Positions 8,465-15,663 of a stretch of 64,000 bases of DNA are shown here, in pieces (within the stretch, counting starts at the first letter, position 1; each line of letters begins with the position of its first letter). The DNA is from F23-D06 sp045130275 (GTDB taxonomy: Bacteria > Bacteroidota > Bacteroidia > Bacteroidales > WCHB1-69): assembly GCA_045130275.1 (NCBI GenBank), contig JBGUPL010000021.1:1-64000 (forward strand), in the 5' to 3' direction. The notes below the pieces were generated by a model. The model saw only the letters and a program-made list of their open reading frames with translations. It had not been told where the DNA came from and did not search any database. A program made the position numbers and the translations under genes.

Positions 8465-9335
8465 TGTGATTGTCAGAACCGTTTCGGGCATCGTTTATAT
8501 CGCCCTGATGGTGGCTGCAGTGTTCACCCCGTGGATGGCCGTGCCGTTGGCTTTCTTTTTCGCGTTGGTGGGAATTAGGGAATTTTACAAGATGTATGAG
8601 ACTCCGGAACTCAGAATGGCATACGCTTTTACGAATATTGCCTCCGGCTTGCTGCTGCTTGCGTTTCTCATTTTCTCAGTGCAGTTTTTCATAGCCTCTT
8701 TTGCAACCGCCATGCCTCACAGTGGGGAGCCTTTCGCTGTATTGTGCGATTCTGTGCTTCCTGGTTTGTTTATGATAATATTGTTGTCTATAATTACTGT
8801 CTTCATCCCCGTTTTTTTCTGTAAACAGGAGCATCCTGTGAAGGTGTTGGGCATGGGACTGCTTTCGCTGGTATGGATTGTTCTTCCATTGAGTGTGCTC
8901 TTTATGCTGTGGTGTTGTAATAATCCTTCTCAGGTGCTAGGCTTCTTCATTCTGATCTGGATGGCCGACACTGCCGCATACGTCTTTGGGTCGTTGTTGG
9001 GCAGGCACAAGCTTGCCCCGAACATTTCGCCGGGCAAGACGTGGGAGGGCTTTCTCCTGAGCTGTGTGGTCACGGTCGGACTTGCGGTCGGGCTTTCCTA
9101 CATCCCGTACTTCCATTCGGCAGGTCTCAAAGTGTGGCATTGGATTGTTGTGGCCTTGCTGACCGAGGTTTTCGGGTTGATGGGCGACCTCATTGAGTCG
9201 ATGTTCAAACGCAAGGCTGGCGTGAAAGATAGCGGTAACATCATTCCCGGTCATGGTGGTGTCCTCGACCGTGTCGATTCCATCCTGTTTGCCACGATCC
9301 CCGTTTTTCTGTTTTGTTTGTGTGTGGGCTCCTGA
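8457..9335 (+). CDS. cdsA: Phosphatidate cytidylyltransferase
   Basis: A 292-residue integral membrane enzyme that makes CDP-diacylglycerol from phosphatidate and CTP, the entry to phospholipid head-group synthesis (PssA lies at 28 kb). The C-terminal signature is intact: E-S-M-F-K-R-K-A-G-V-K-D, then P-G-H-G-G-V-L-D-R-V-D-S, with the paired metal-binding aspartates. About 7-8 hydrophobic helices precede it. The ATG at 8457 is chosen because upstream codons in this frame overlap the LUD gene and lack family similarity. It overlaps the LUD stop by 8 bp. Confidence 0.95.
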   Translation: MRNVIVRTVSGIVYIALMVAAVFTPWMAVPLAFFFALVGIREFYKMYETPELRMAYAFTNIASGLLLLAFLIFSVQFFIASFATAMPHSGEPFAVLCDSVLPGLFMIILLSIITVFIPVFFCKQEHPVKVLGMGLLSLVWIVLPLSVLFMLWCCNNPSQVLGFFILIWMADTAAYVFGSLLGRHKLAPNISPGKTWEGFLLSCVVTVGLAVGLSYIPYFHSAGLKVWHWIVVALLTEVFGLMGDLIESMFKRKAGVKDSGNIIPGHGGVLDRVDSILFATIPVFLFCLCVGS

Positions 9336-9405
9336 TTCTGGCACACCGCTAAATAGAGCCGCTACCATCGCCGCCGGAACCTGCTGGAACAGCTTTGACG
9401 GAACT

Positions 9406-9433
9406 AAAAAAAGGACGCCACACCGTGACGTCC
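9406..9433 (-). terminator. Rho-independent-like terminator of the gatE-gatD operon
   Basis: On the minus strand, a 9-bp stem with one mismatch (9413-9421 with 9425-9433, 3-nt loop) is followed by seven T residues (9406-9412). It sits about 20 bp after the gatD stop. The stem belongs to a palindrome family also seen near 25.1, 25.9 and 52.4 kb. Confidence 0.65.
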
Positions 9434-9438
9434 CTACA

Positions 9439-9458
9439 ATTACTCATTACTCATTATT
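9439..9458. repeat. Short heptamer array at the gatD 3' end
   Basis: TACTCAT is repeated about 2.5 times with a 7-bp period. It runs into the gatD stop codon (9454-9456) and abuts the terminator palindrome. Confidence 0.6.
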
Positions 9459-10935
9459 TCCTCACTTTCTTCACGAACTCCTCGACTTCCGGCACGCCGC
9501 CTTGATAAACGAGGTAGCCGTCGTAAGGTTCGCGCTTGGTGATTTCGTCGTTGATGGGAGTCAGCATCAGCTTCTTCACGTCCTCGCGCTTCTGGCCGCT
9601 CTCTTTGGTCAGTCCCAACGCCCAGCCGAGTTTGATGTAGGAGCTCTCCGCCAGCATGTTGTCGGCGGGGATGATGCCGCGCGCCATCATGTCGCGGCCG
9701 GTGTCATACACGAACATGTGGGTGTAGCCCCAGATGGTCTGCACGCTCATGTACTGGTGCACGCCCGCGTCGGTGGCCCGTTGGATGGCATCGAACATGT
9801 GCTTGTTGACGTGGCCCAAGCCGGTGCCGTTCCACACGATGCCCTTGTAGCCGTTGTCGATCAGGGCATCCAATACGTCGGGTTTCATGCCGGGATAGTA
9901 GTAGAGGATGGCCACGCGGTCGTCGAACGTCGGCACGATGCGGGTGACGTTCGGGTCGTTGAGGGCCAGACTGCGCTTGTAATCCTCGTAGTTGGTGATG
10001 ACCTCGACCTTGCGGTGCTGCTCGCCGTGGCGGCGGTGGTTATAGACCTCCTTGATGGGCTGCACGCCGTCCTTGCGGTTCACGGTCGCCAGCGGCGTGT
10101 CGCCGATGGTGCGGAACGTGGAACGGTAGGAGCTGTGCATCTTCCTCACGCGGGTGCCGCGGTGCAGGAAGCCGTAGTCATCGCTGGTAGGGCCGAACAT
10201 GCAGACCATCACCTCAGCGATGTCTCCGTGACCGGCGGCAGTCATGGCGTGCATGAGGTTCAATGCCGCGTCAGAACTCGGACGGTCGGAACTCCGTTGC
10301 GAACCGACCAACACCACCGGCATGGGCAGGTTCTGGCACATGTAGGTCAACGCGGTGGCGGTGTGCGCCAGCGTGTCCGTGCCGTGGCCGATGACGATGC
10401 CTTCGATGCCTTTCTTGATTTCGTCACCTATTTTGTTGGCCAGAGCCATGTACTCCGTCGGCGACATGTTCTCGGAGAAGACGGCGAAGACCTTCTCGGT
10501 CTCCAAATTACAGATGTCGGCCAACTCGGGCACGGCGCCGTAGAGCTCGCCGGGCGAGAAGGCGGGGATCACCGCGCCGGTGCGGTAGTCCAACCGCGAG
10601 GCGATGGTGCCGCCGGTGCCGAGCAGCTTCACGTGCGGCAGTCCCGGCGTGTAGGGGAACTCCTTCTCCGGAATCTTGAAAACGGGCTGCGGGTCGCGCT
10701 CACCCTTCATGTCGGTCACCGTTTCGATGTCGATGCCTATGTTGTAGCCAGTGGCCACCTTCATGACGATGTGGATGTCGTCGGTGTTTTCGGCGCGGGG
10801 CAGAATTTTGCCCGAGAAGTGCCCGCGGGTGGTCTCGACCTCGGCCTTGTCCCACACGTGGACGTCGTATTTTTTGAGCATTTCCAGTGCTCTGCCTTTA
10901 TATCCTTGGAATGTGACTTTGTCGTTATTTTCCAT
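9454..10935 (-). CDS. gatD: Glutamyl-tRNA(Gln) amidotransferase subunit D (archaeal type)
   Basis: A 493-residue asparaginase-like glutaminase. An N-terminal beta-barrel-like domain (about 1-95, starting with a G-Y-K-G-R-A-L segment) is typical of GatD and absent from plain asparaginases. The catalytic domain carries T110 in G-T-G-G-T-I-A-S and T186-D187 in G-H-G-T-D-T, plus the GatD hallmark V-G-S-Q-R-S-S-D-R-P-S-S-D. GatD releases ammonia from glutamine (or asparagine) and channels it to GatE, which converts Glu-tRNA(Gln) to Gln-tRNA(Gln). It lies 40 bp downstream of gatE. In established knowledge GatDE is the archaeal system, whereas bacteria use GatCAB or GlnRS, so lateral acquisition is inferred. 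Confidence 0.92.
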   Translation of the reverse strand: MENNDKVTFQGYKGRALEMLKKYDVHVWDKAEVETTRGHFSGKILPRAENTDDIHIVMKVATGYNIGIDIETVTDMKGERDPQPVFKIPEKEFPYTPGLPHVKLLGTGGTIASRLDYRTGAVIPAFSPGELYGAVPELADICNLETEKVFAVFSENMSPTEYMALANKIGDEIKKGIEGIVIGHGTDTLAHTATALTYMCQNLPMPVVLVGSQRSSDRPSSDAALNLMHAMTAAGHGDIAEVMVCMFGPTSDDYGFLHRGTRVRKMHSSYRSTFRTIGDTPLATVNRKDGVQPIKEVYNHRRHGEQHRKVEVITNYEDYKRSLALNDPNVTRIVPTFDDRVAILYYYPGMKPDVLDALIDNGYKGIVWNGTGLGHVNKHMFDAIQRATDAGVHQYMSVQTIWGYTHMFVYDTGRDMMARGIIPADNMLAESSYIKLGWALGLTKESGQKREDVKKLMLTPINDEITKREPYDGYLVYQGGVPEVEEFVKKVRK

Positions 10936-10940
10936 AATTA

Positions 10941-10974
10941 CAGTGATTAGTGATCAGTGAACAGTGATCAGTAA
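10941..10974. repeat. Heptamer array between gatE and gatD
   Basis: Units AGTGATC and AGTGAAC with a 7-bp period. The same unit family occurs just upstream of gatE (12951-12982), so gatE is bracketed by matching arrays. Confidence 0.8.
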
Positions 10975-10975
10975 A

Positions 10976-12925
10976 TTACTTGGTTGCTAATTCGGTGAAA
11001 GCGGCGTTGCCGGCGGCTATGGCGCGGATACTTCCGAGGAGGCTGTTGCGCTTGTCCTCGTCGGTGGTGCGTTTGCGGCGCGGTTTGAAGGCGGCATCGG
11101 CGGCGTTCATCGCGGCTTCGATCTCCTCCTTGGTCATCGTCTTGTGACCGGTGAGTGCGATCAGCTCCCCGAAATCGGCGGACGGGTGCTCGAACATCAG
11201 CTTCAGCAGGTCGGGTGCGATGGAGTTGTCGAGGCCTTCAGTGCCCAAAAATTCGAAGAGGTCGTAGATTCTATCCGCATAGAACGGGATCTTGCCGTAT
11301 TGGCCGTGCTGGTGTTTGAGCCGGTGGCCGAAGAATGTGCCGAGGTATTTCGGGCAGATGCCGAGTTCCTCGGTGATGCGCTTGATGAGCGGGAAGTAGT
11401 TGTAAGTGAGAATGTATTTGTAACAATCGGCGGGCACGCCCCACTGGTCGAGTTGGGCGTAGCGGTCGGCGATGGATTCGGGGATGTTCTTGCGTAATCC
11501 CTCGATGTAGTCGTTGGTGAGCGGGATGGGTGCGGAGTCGGTGTCGGGGTACATGCGGTCGGCACCGGGCAGCACGCGCTCGAAGATGGTGGTGCCGTCG
11601 GGCAGTGCCTTGCGGGTCTCCTGCGGCACGCCGTCGAAAGCCATCAGCGCACGCTCCTCGATGGTTTCCAAGGCGGTCTTAACGTCGTCGTCCGCCGCCC
11701 AGAAGATGATCTGCGCGTCGTTGTCGCCGGCATTCAACGCTTGTGCGGCCTTCTCGAACACGCTGCGGCTCACCACGTCCTCCAGATCCTCGCTGGTGGC
11801 CATGTTCGGACGCTCGATGCAGGCGATGACCTTCAGCCGTTCCGCGAACTCGCAGTAGAACGGATGGCCAGGTTGCGTGAAGTGCGACAGCAGGCCGCCG
11901 AACTGCGGCAGGTTGACGGCATAGACCTTCTCGCCGCGCTTGATGGCGTCGGTGATGGGGTCGAAGTAGAAGTGGAACTCCTTGGGGTTGAGCTCCATAT
12001 AGTTCATTTTCCAATCCTCTTTCTGGATGCGGGACTTGAGCTGCTCACGGATGGCGAGCAACGCCCACTGACGGAAGCACTCCACGTGGGTGACCTCCGG
12101 AATCCATTTCGTGTGGGCCACGCCCTTCACCTCGATGCGGGTGCCGCCTTTGCAACTCACGTTCACGTCCTGGCGACCCGCGCCGATGCCCGTGCGCACG
12201 CGGCCGGTGCTGCGGTTCAGGAAGCGGATCACGTTGCCGGCTTCCTCCACCTCGTCAGGGTTCACCATATCGGGATACGTAACGGTCTCAATCAGAGGCA
12301 TGCCCAGACGGTCGGTGCGGTAGATACGGGTGTGCCCGATGTCGGAAACCTCGCGGCAGGCGTCTTCCTCTACGCTGAGCTGGATGAGGCGCACCTTCTT
12401 GTGGCGCAACGGAATCTCGCCGTCGATGCCGAGGATGGCGGTGCGCTGGAAGCCCGTCGGGATGGAACCGTCGAGATACTGCTTGCGGGTGATGTGGACC
12501 TCGCCCACGACCTTCAGCTTGGAGGCGAGGGTGATTTCGAGAGCATACTGCAGCGCCTCGGGGTTAATCGGGAACGGTGGGGTGTCATCGACCTCGTAGG
12601 TGCACGCCGTACGGTGGGCTATGCGGTAGATGATGTTCTTGCGCGTCTTGAACTCCATGAGAGCCGTACCGTCATACTCGCCCATTTCCGATAGGGTGGG
12701 GCGCATGTGGCGCAGCAGCTCCGCGTCGAACTGGTCCGGCTTCTGGAAGATGCCGGCGGGACAGCGGCAGAACAGTTTCTCCTTGGTGGCCAATTGCTGG
12801 TGCACTTCCAGCCCCGACATGAACCCGATGCGGTCGTAGTCGGCCTGGGTGGCATCCTTGCGGTCAACATAGCCGATGGCAGCCCTGCTGGCCTCGTAAT
12901 TCTTCTGGGGATTGATAGTTTGCAT
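10976..12925 (-). CDS. gatE: Glutamyl-tRNA(Gln) amidotransferase subunit E (archaeal type)
   Basis: A 649-residue amidotransferase subunit, close to the roughly 620-635 residues of archaeal GatE. The N-terminal cradle domain has the G-L-E-V-H-Q-Q-L motif near residue 40, the C-R-C-P pair, and the Y-L-D-G-S-I-P-T-G-F-Q-R-T segment. The middle section (about 290-440) matches the position of the AspRS-like insertion that separates GatE from GatB. The tail is helical. It phosphorylates and amidates Glu-tRNA(Gln) with ammonia from GatD. It is the first gene of the pair, with a promoter at 13031-13038. No gatA, gatB, gatC or glnS gene is seen in this window. Confidence 0.92.
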   Translation of the reverse strand: MQTINPQKNYEASRAAIGYVDRKDATQADYDRIGFMSGLEVHQQLATKEKLFCRCPAGIFQKPDQFDAELLRHMRPTLSEMGEYDGTALMEFKTRKNIIYRIAHRTACTYEVDDTPPFPINPEALQYALEITLASKLKVVGEVHITRKQYLDGSIPTGFQRTAILGIDGEIPLRHKKVRLIQLSVEEDACREVSDIGHTRIYRTDRLGMPLIETVTYPDMVNPDEVEEAGNVIRFLNRSTGRVRTGIGAGRQDVNVSCKGGTRIEVKGVAHTKWIPEVTHVECFRQWALLAIREQLKSRIQKEDWKMNYMELNPKEFHFYFDPITDAIKRGEKVYAVNLPQFGGLLSHFTQPGHPFYCEFAERLKVIACIERPNMATSEDLEDVVSRSVFEKAAQALNAGDNDAQIIFWAADDDVKTALETIEERALMAFDGVPQETRKALPDGTTIFERVLPGADRMYPDTDSAPIPLTNDYIEGLRKNIPESIADRYAQLDQWGVPADCYKYILTYNYFPLIKRITEELGICPKYLGTFFGHRLKHQHGQYGKIPFYADRIYDLFEFLGTEGLDNSIAPDLLKLMFEHPSADFGELIALTGHKTMTKEEIEAAMNAADAAFKPRRKRTTDEDKRNSLLGSIRAIAAGNAAFTELATK

Positions 12926-12950
12926 TCTTGACTTATATTTGTTTATTTGT

Positions 12951-12982
12951 GATCAGTGAACAGTGATCAGGGAACAGTGAAC
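12951..12982. repeat. Heptamer array upstream of gatE
   Basis: AGTGATC/AGTGAAC units, 7-bp period, in the gatE 5' leader. They match the array between gatE and gatD. Confidence 0.8.
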
Positions 12983-13030
12983 TGTTGGTAGTTGGCAGTT
13001 GCATCGCTTCGTCGTAAAAAAAAACAGCCG

Positions 13031-13038
13031 CAAAGATA
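13031..13038 (-). promoter_or_regulatory. -7 box for gatE-gatD
   Basis: TATCTTTG followed by C on the minus strand, in the gap between the tadA stop and gatE. It implies a leader of about 100 nt that contains the heptamer array. Confidence 0.6.
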
Positions 13039-13050
13039 GGAAATGTTTTT

Positions 13051-13491
13051 TTATTGTTTTCTACGTTCGGTAAAAAAATTTTTCAAAAGTTCTGCACATT
13101 CGTTGGCCAGCACGCCCTTTCGCACTTCCGCCTTGGAGGGGAATTTACAGTTCGTATAGACGGAATAGCCCCGTTTTGGGTCGCTGGCCCCGAACACGAG
13201 GGTCTTCACCTGTGCGTGTGCAATCGCGCCTGCACACATGAGGCAAGGTTCGAGGGTCACATACAGCGTGCAGTCTTGTAAATATTTGGCTCCAAGCGCG
13301 TTGGCGGCGGAAGTGATGGCCATCATCTCCGCGTGGGCTGTCACATCGTGCAGCGTCTCCGTCAAGTTGTGACCTTTCGCAATAATCCGTCCGTCAAGCA
13401 CTACTACCGCCCCCACGGGGATTTCTCCCTCCGAGTAGGCGTCTTCTGCTTCTTGCAAGGCGATGTGCATGTAGTATTCGTCGTTGAGCAT
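13051..13491 (-). CDS. tadA: tRNA-specific adenosine deaminase
   Basis: A 146-residue zinc deaminase. It has H53-A-E55 (zinc ligand and proton shuttle) and P-C83-L-M-C86 (zinc ligands), the cytidine/dCMP-deaminase fold in its TadA form. TadA converts A34 to inosine in tRNA-Arg(ACG), so that one tRNA reads CGU, CGC and CGA. The length is right for TadA. Its upstream region is a 14-bp tandem array with no recognisable -7 box, so its promoter is not located. Confidence 0.93.
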   Translation of the reverse strand: MLNDEYYMHIALQEAEDAYSEGEIPVGAVVVLDGRIIAKGHNLTETLHDVTAHAEMMAITSAANALGAKYLQDCTLYVTLEPCLMCAGAIAHAQVKTLVFGASDPKRGYSVYTNCKFPSKAEVRKGVLANECAELLKNFFTERRKQ

Positions 13492-13581
13492 GTTGCTTCG
13501 TGTTTGTTACTTCGTGTTGGTTACTTCGTGTTGGTTACTTCGTGTTTGTTACTTCGTGTTTGTTACTTCGTGTTGGTTATT
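13492..13581. repeat. 14-bp (2 x 7) tandem array upstream of tadA
   Basis: About six copies of TTACTTCGTGTTGG or its variant with TTTG in place of TTGG. It starts at the tadA start codon region and ends where the palindromic element of 13581-13733 begins. Confidence 0.85.
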
Positions 13582-13733
13582 TGCGCTTTGCGCGTCGTGC
13601 ACCTAATACTCCCCCGGCCTTCGGCCATCCGCTAGGCTTCGCCGTTTCTCCTCTTCGCTCGGCATAGCAAAACAAGGCTTTTCCTCTGCTCTCGCTCATA
13701 ATATAAGGGGATTTGTCCTTCGACCGCAATATT
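13581..13733 (-). repeat. Modular palindromic intergenic element, copy 1
   Basis: Read on the minus strand it opens with CGGTCGAAGGAC near 13727 and ends with AGTATTAG (near 13607) plus a GACGCGCAAAGCGC tail. Both ends match the element at 56340-56496. The interior includes a GGCCGAAGGCC palindrome. The interior differs from the 56-kb copy. No ORF is credible inside. Confidence 0.7.
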
Positions 13734-13767
13734 CTTAATTCTTAATTCTTAATTCTGCATTCTTAAT
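13731..13767. repeat. Heptamer array overlapping the nth 3' end
   Basis: ATTCTTA is repeated about five times with a 7-bp period. It abuts the palindromic element and supplies the last codons and the stop (13749-13751) of nth. Confidence 0.8.
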
Positions 13768-14393
13768 TCGTCACACACCGTCGCAAGAGCACACTCCTCG
13801 CAGTGCGGTTTCCGGGCGGTGCAGATGTAGCGGCCGTGGAGGAGCAACCAGTGGTGGGCGCGGGAGATGTATTCCTTCGGGAAGTTCTTGACCAACTCTT
13901 TCTCAACGGCTTCCGGGGTTTTGGCGGATTCGGGGACGAGACCGAGACGATGGGAGACACGGAACACGTGCGTGTCAACCGGCATGGCTGCCTGGTCGAA
14001 GGCGAAAGCCAGCACCACGTTGGCTGTTTTCCTCCCCACGCCCGGAAGCTTGGTCAGGTCTTCCATCGTGCAGGGGATTTCCCCGCCGAACTCCTTGACG
14101 ACCATTCGGGCCATCTCCACCAAATGTTTGGATTTGCTGTTCGGGTAAGATACTGACTTGATGTAGGCAAGCACCTCCTCTTCTGTTGCCTTAGCCAGTT
14201 CGGCGGCGGTGGGGTAGGCGGCGAACAGTGCGGGGGTGACTAAGTTGACCCGTTTGTCGGTGCATTGCGCCGCCAACATGGTTGCCACAAGCAATTCGTA
14301 TGCACTCGCGAAATGCAGTTCAGAAGCGACATCCGGCTGTGCCTCCGAGAAATATTCCACGATAAATTTGTATTTGTCCGTTCTTTTTCCCAT
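13749..14393 (-). CDS. nth: Endonuclease III (DNA glycosylase/AP lyase)
   Basis: A 214-residue base-excision repair enzyme that removes oxidised pyrimidines and nicks the abasic site. The helix-hairpin-helix L-P-G-V-G-R-K-T-A includes catalytic Lys122. The catalytic Asp140 lies in V-D-T-H-V-F-R. The [4Fe-4S] loop is Cys191, Cys198, Cys201 and Cys207 with the usual 6-2-5 spacing. It follows the LytTR regulator gene by about 18 bp and is probably co-transcribed with it. Confidence 0.96.
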   Translation of the reverse strand: MGKRTDKYKFIVEYFSEAQPDVASELHFASAYELLVATMLAAQCTDKRVNLVTPALFAAYPTAAELAKATEEEVLAYIKSVSYPNSKSKHLVEMARMVVKEFGGEIPCTMEDLTKLPGVGRKTANVVLAFAFDQAAMPVDTHVFRVSHRLGLVPESAKTPEAVEKELVKNFPKEYISRAHHWLLLHGRYICTARKPHCEECALATVCDELRMQN

Positions 14394-14411
14394 CTAACTG
14401 CTAATGTTTGT

Positions 14412-15458
14412 TTATTCCTCGCTGTTTTGGATAAAATAGGCAGTCACGGCGTCCATATATGTCCTGGAAATAGGAATCGGCTTCAGTCCGCTCTCGCCGA
14501 AGTCCAGATAGGGCCCGTTTTTGTCTTTCCGCAAAAGCAAAATGTTGGAGAAATTGACCAAATAACTCCGGTGACAGCGAATGAAACCATATCGTTCCAG
14601 TTTCTCCTGCTGCTTTTTCATCGAACTTCGCAAAGTGAACCGCTCAATGTCCTCTTTGTTGCGATAATAGATGTGGACGTAATTCTCCGCTGATTCCACA
14701 TAATATATATGGTCAATCCTAAGCGAAAACTGGAGTTCTTCTTTGTCATCGAAAAAATTGATGATTTTGGCCGGTTGTGAAGGATCTGGATTCTGCGTGT
14801 TTTTTTCAACTCTTGTTTCTGTCGGTTCTGAAATCGAGCCCGTCAGATGATTGTCCAAAACCATATCCTCTCCGCTGAAATCGTCCTGCAGGTTAAAGTC
14901 TTTCTCGTGTAAATTTTTATCGTTTACAATATTTTGATTATCAGTGGGTAATTCGATGTTATTTGGAGTAATACTTCCGGTTTCTTTGGTCTCCAATTCC
15001 TCAATCCGTTTGTCTTTGGCTTTAGTGCTGAAGTAGAGCAGGGAGATGATGGTTGGGATGACGAGGATAGTGGGGACGAAAATGACGGCGCGCGCGAAAA
15101 TCTCGGAGAACCCACGTTCGTCATGCACGATATACCGCACAATCAGTGTGTACAGAATGGCGATGGCGAATACTTCCACAATGTGCCAAGACCAATACTG
15201 CAAGTAACTCAAAGGCTTTTGGTTATGTGTACGGTACATCAGCATCCTGCTGAACATGAGCACGACAGACCCTCCGGTGACGATAATGAGCGTGTCGGCG
15301 AAAAGCTGCCCGCGCGTGTAATGCAACATATTGTACCACGCCCCCTGGAATGGGGTGAACACATTGACAAACAATAAGGAATAAACAAACACCAATATCA
15401 AGTGGAAAATGATGTTGTCCTTCGTGATGTAGTAGTTCGGTATATTTTTATGAATCAT
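14412..15458 (-). CDS. Membrane-anchored LytTR-domain transcription regulator
   Basis: A 348-residue protein. Four or five transmembrane helices fill residues 15-150, then comes a charged linker (about 155-235), and a C-terminal LytTR DNA-binding domain (about 240-340) with the F-I-R-C-H-R-S-Y-L-V-N signature. There is no receiver domain, so it is not a classic response regulator. The membrane part may sense a signal directly, which is inference. The start is the ATG at 15458. An upstream TTG at 15473 lies at the expected transcription start, next to the -7 box (15479-15486). Confidence 0.88.
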   Translation of the reverse strand: MIHKNIPNYYITKDNIIFHLILVFVYSLLFVNVFTPFQGAWYNMLHYTRGQLFADTLIIVTGGSVVLMFSRMLMYRTHNQKPLSYLQYWSWHIVEVFAIAILYTLIVRYIVHDERGFSEIFARAVIFVPTILVIPTIISLLYFSTKAKDKRIEELETKETGSITPNNIELPTDNQNIVNDKNLHEKDFNLQDDFSGEDMVLDNHLTGSISEPTETRVEKNTQNPDPSQPAKIINFFDDKEELQFSLRIDHIYYVESAENYVHIYYRNKEDIERFTLRSSMKKQQEKLERYGFIRCHRSYLVNFSNILLLRKDKNGPYLDFGESGLKPIPISRTYMDAVTAYFIQNSEE

Positions 15459-15478
15459 TTTTTTCCAAAACAAGTCGG

Positions 15479-15486
15479 CAAAGATA
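15479..15486 (-). promoter_or_regulatory. -7 box for the LytTR regulator
   Basis: TATCTTTG followed by C on the minus strand, 21 bp before the ATG. Confidence 0.7.
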
Positions 15487-15663
15487 CTATTTTTTCGGTT
15501 GTCGCGTCTTTGAGTTTTTGCATTTTGTCCCTGAATGCCGATTTTAGTCCCTGGAAACGCGGATCTCGTGTCATATGTGGCGTTTTATGTCACTTTTTGG
15601 TTGTCTTCTGATAAGAATTTAGTTTTTTTGCCGCCGGAAAAAATGATCACAAACAGAAAGGAA

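Noticed and set aside
9253..10950. A 565-codon plus-strand reading opposite gatD
   Set aside because: It mirrors gatD on the other strand, has low-complexity His/Val/Gly-rich translation and no family features.
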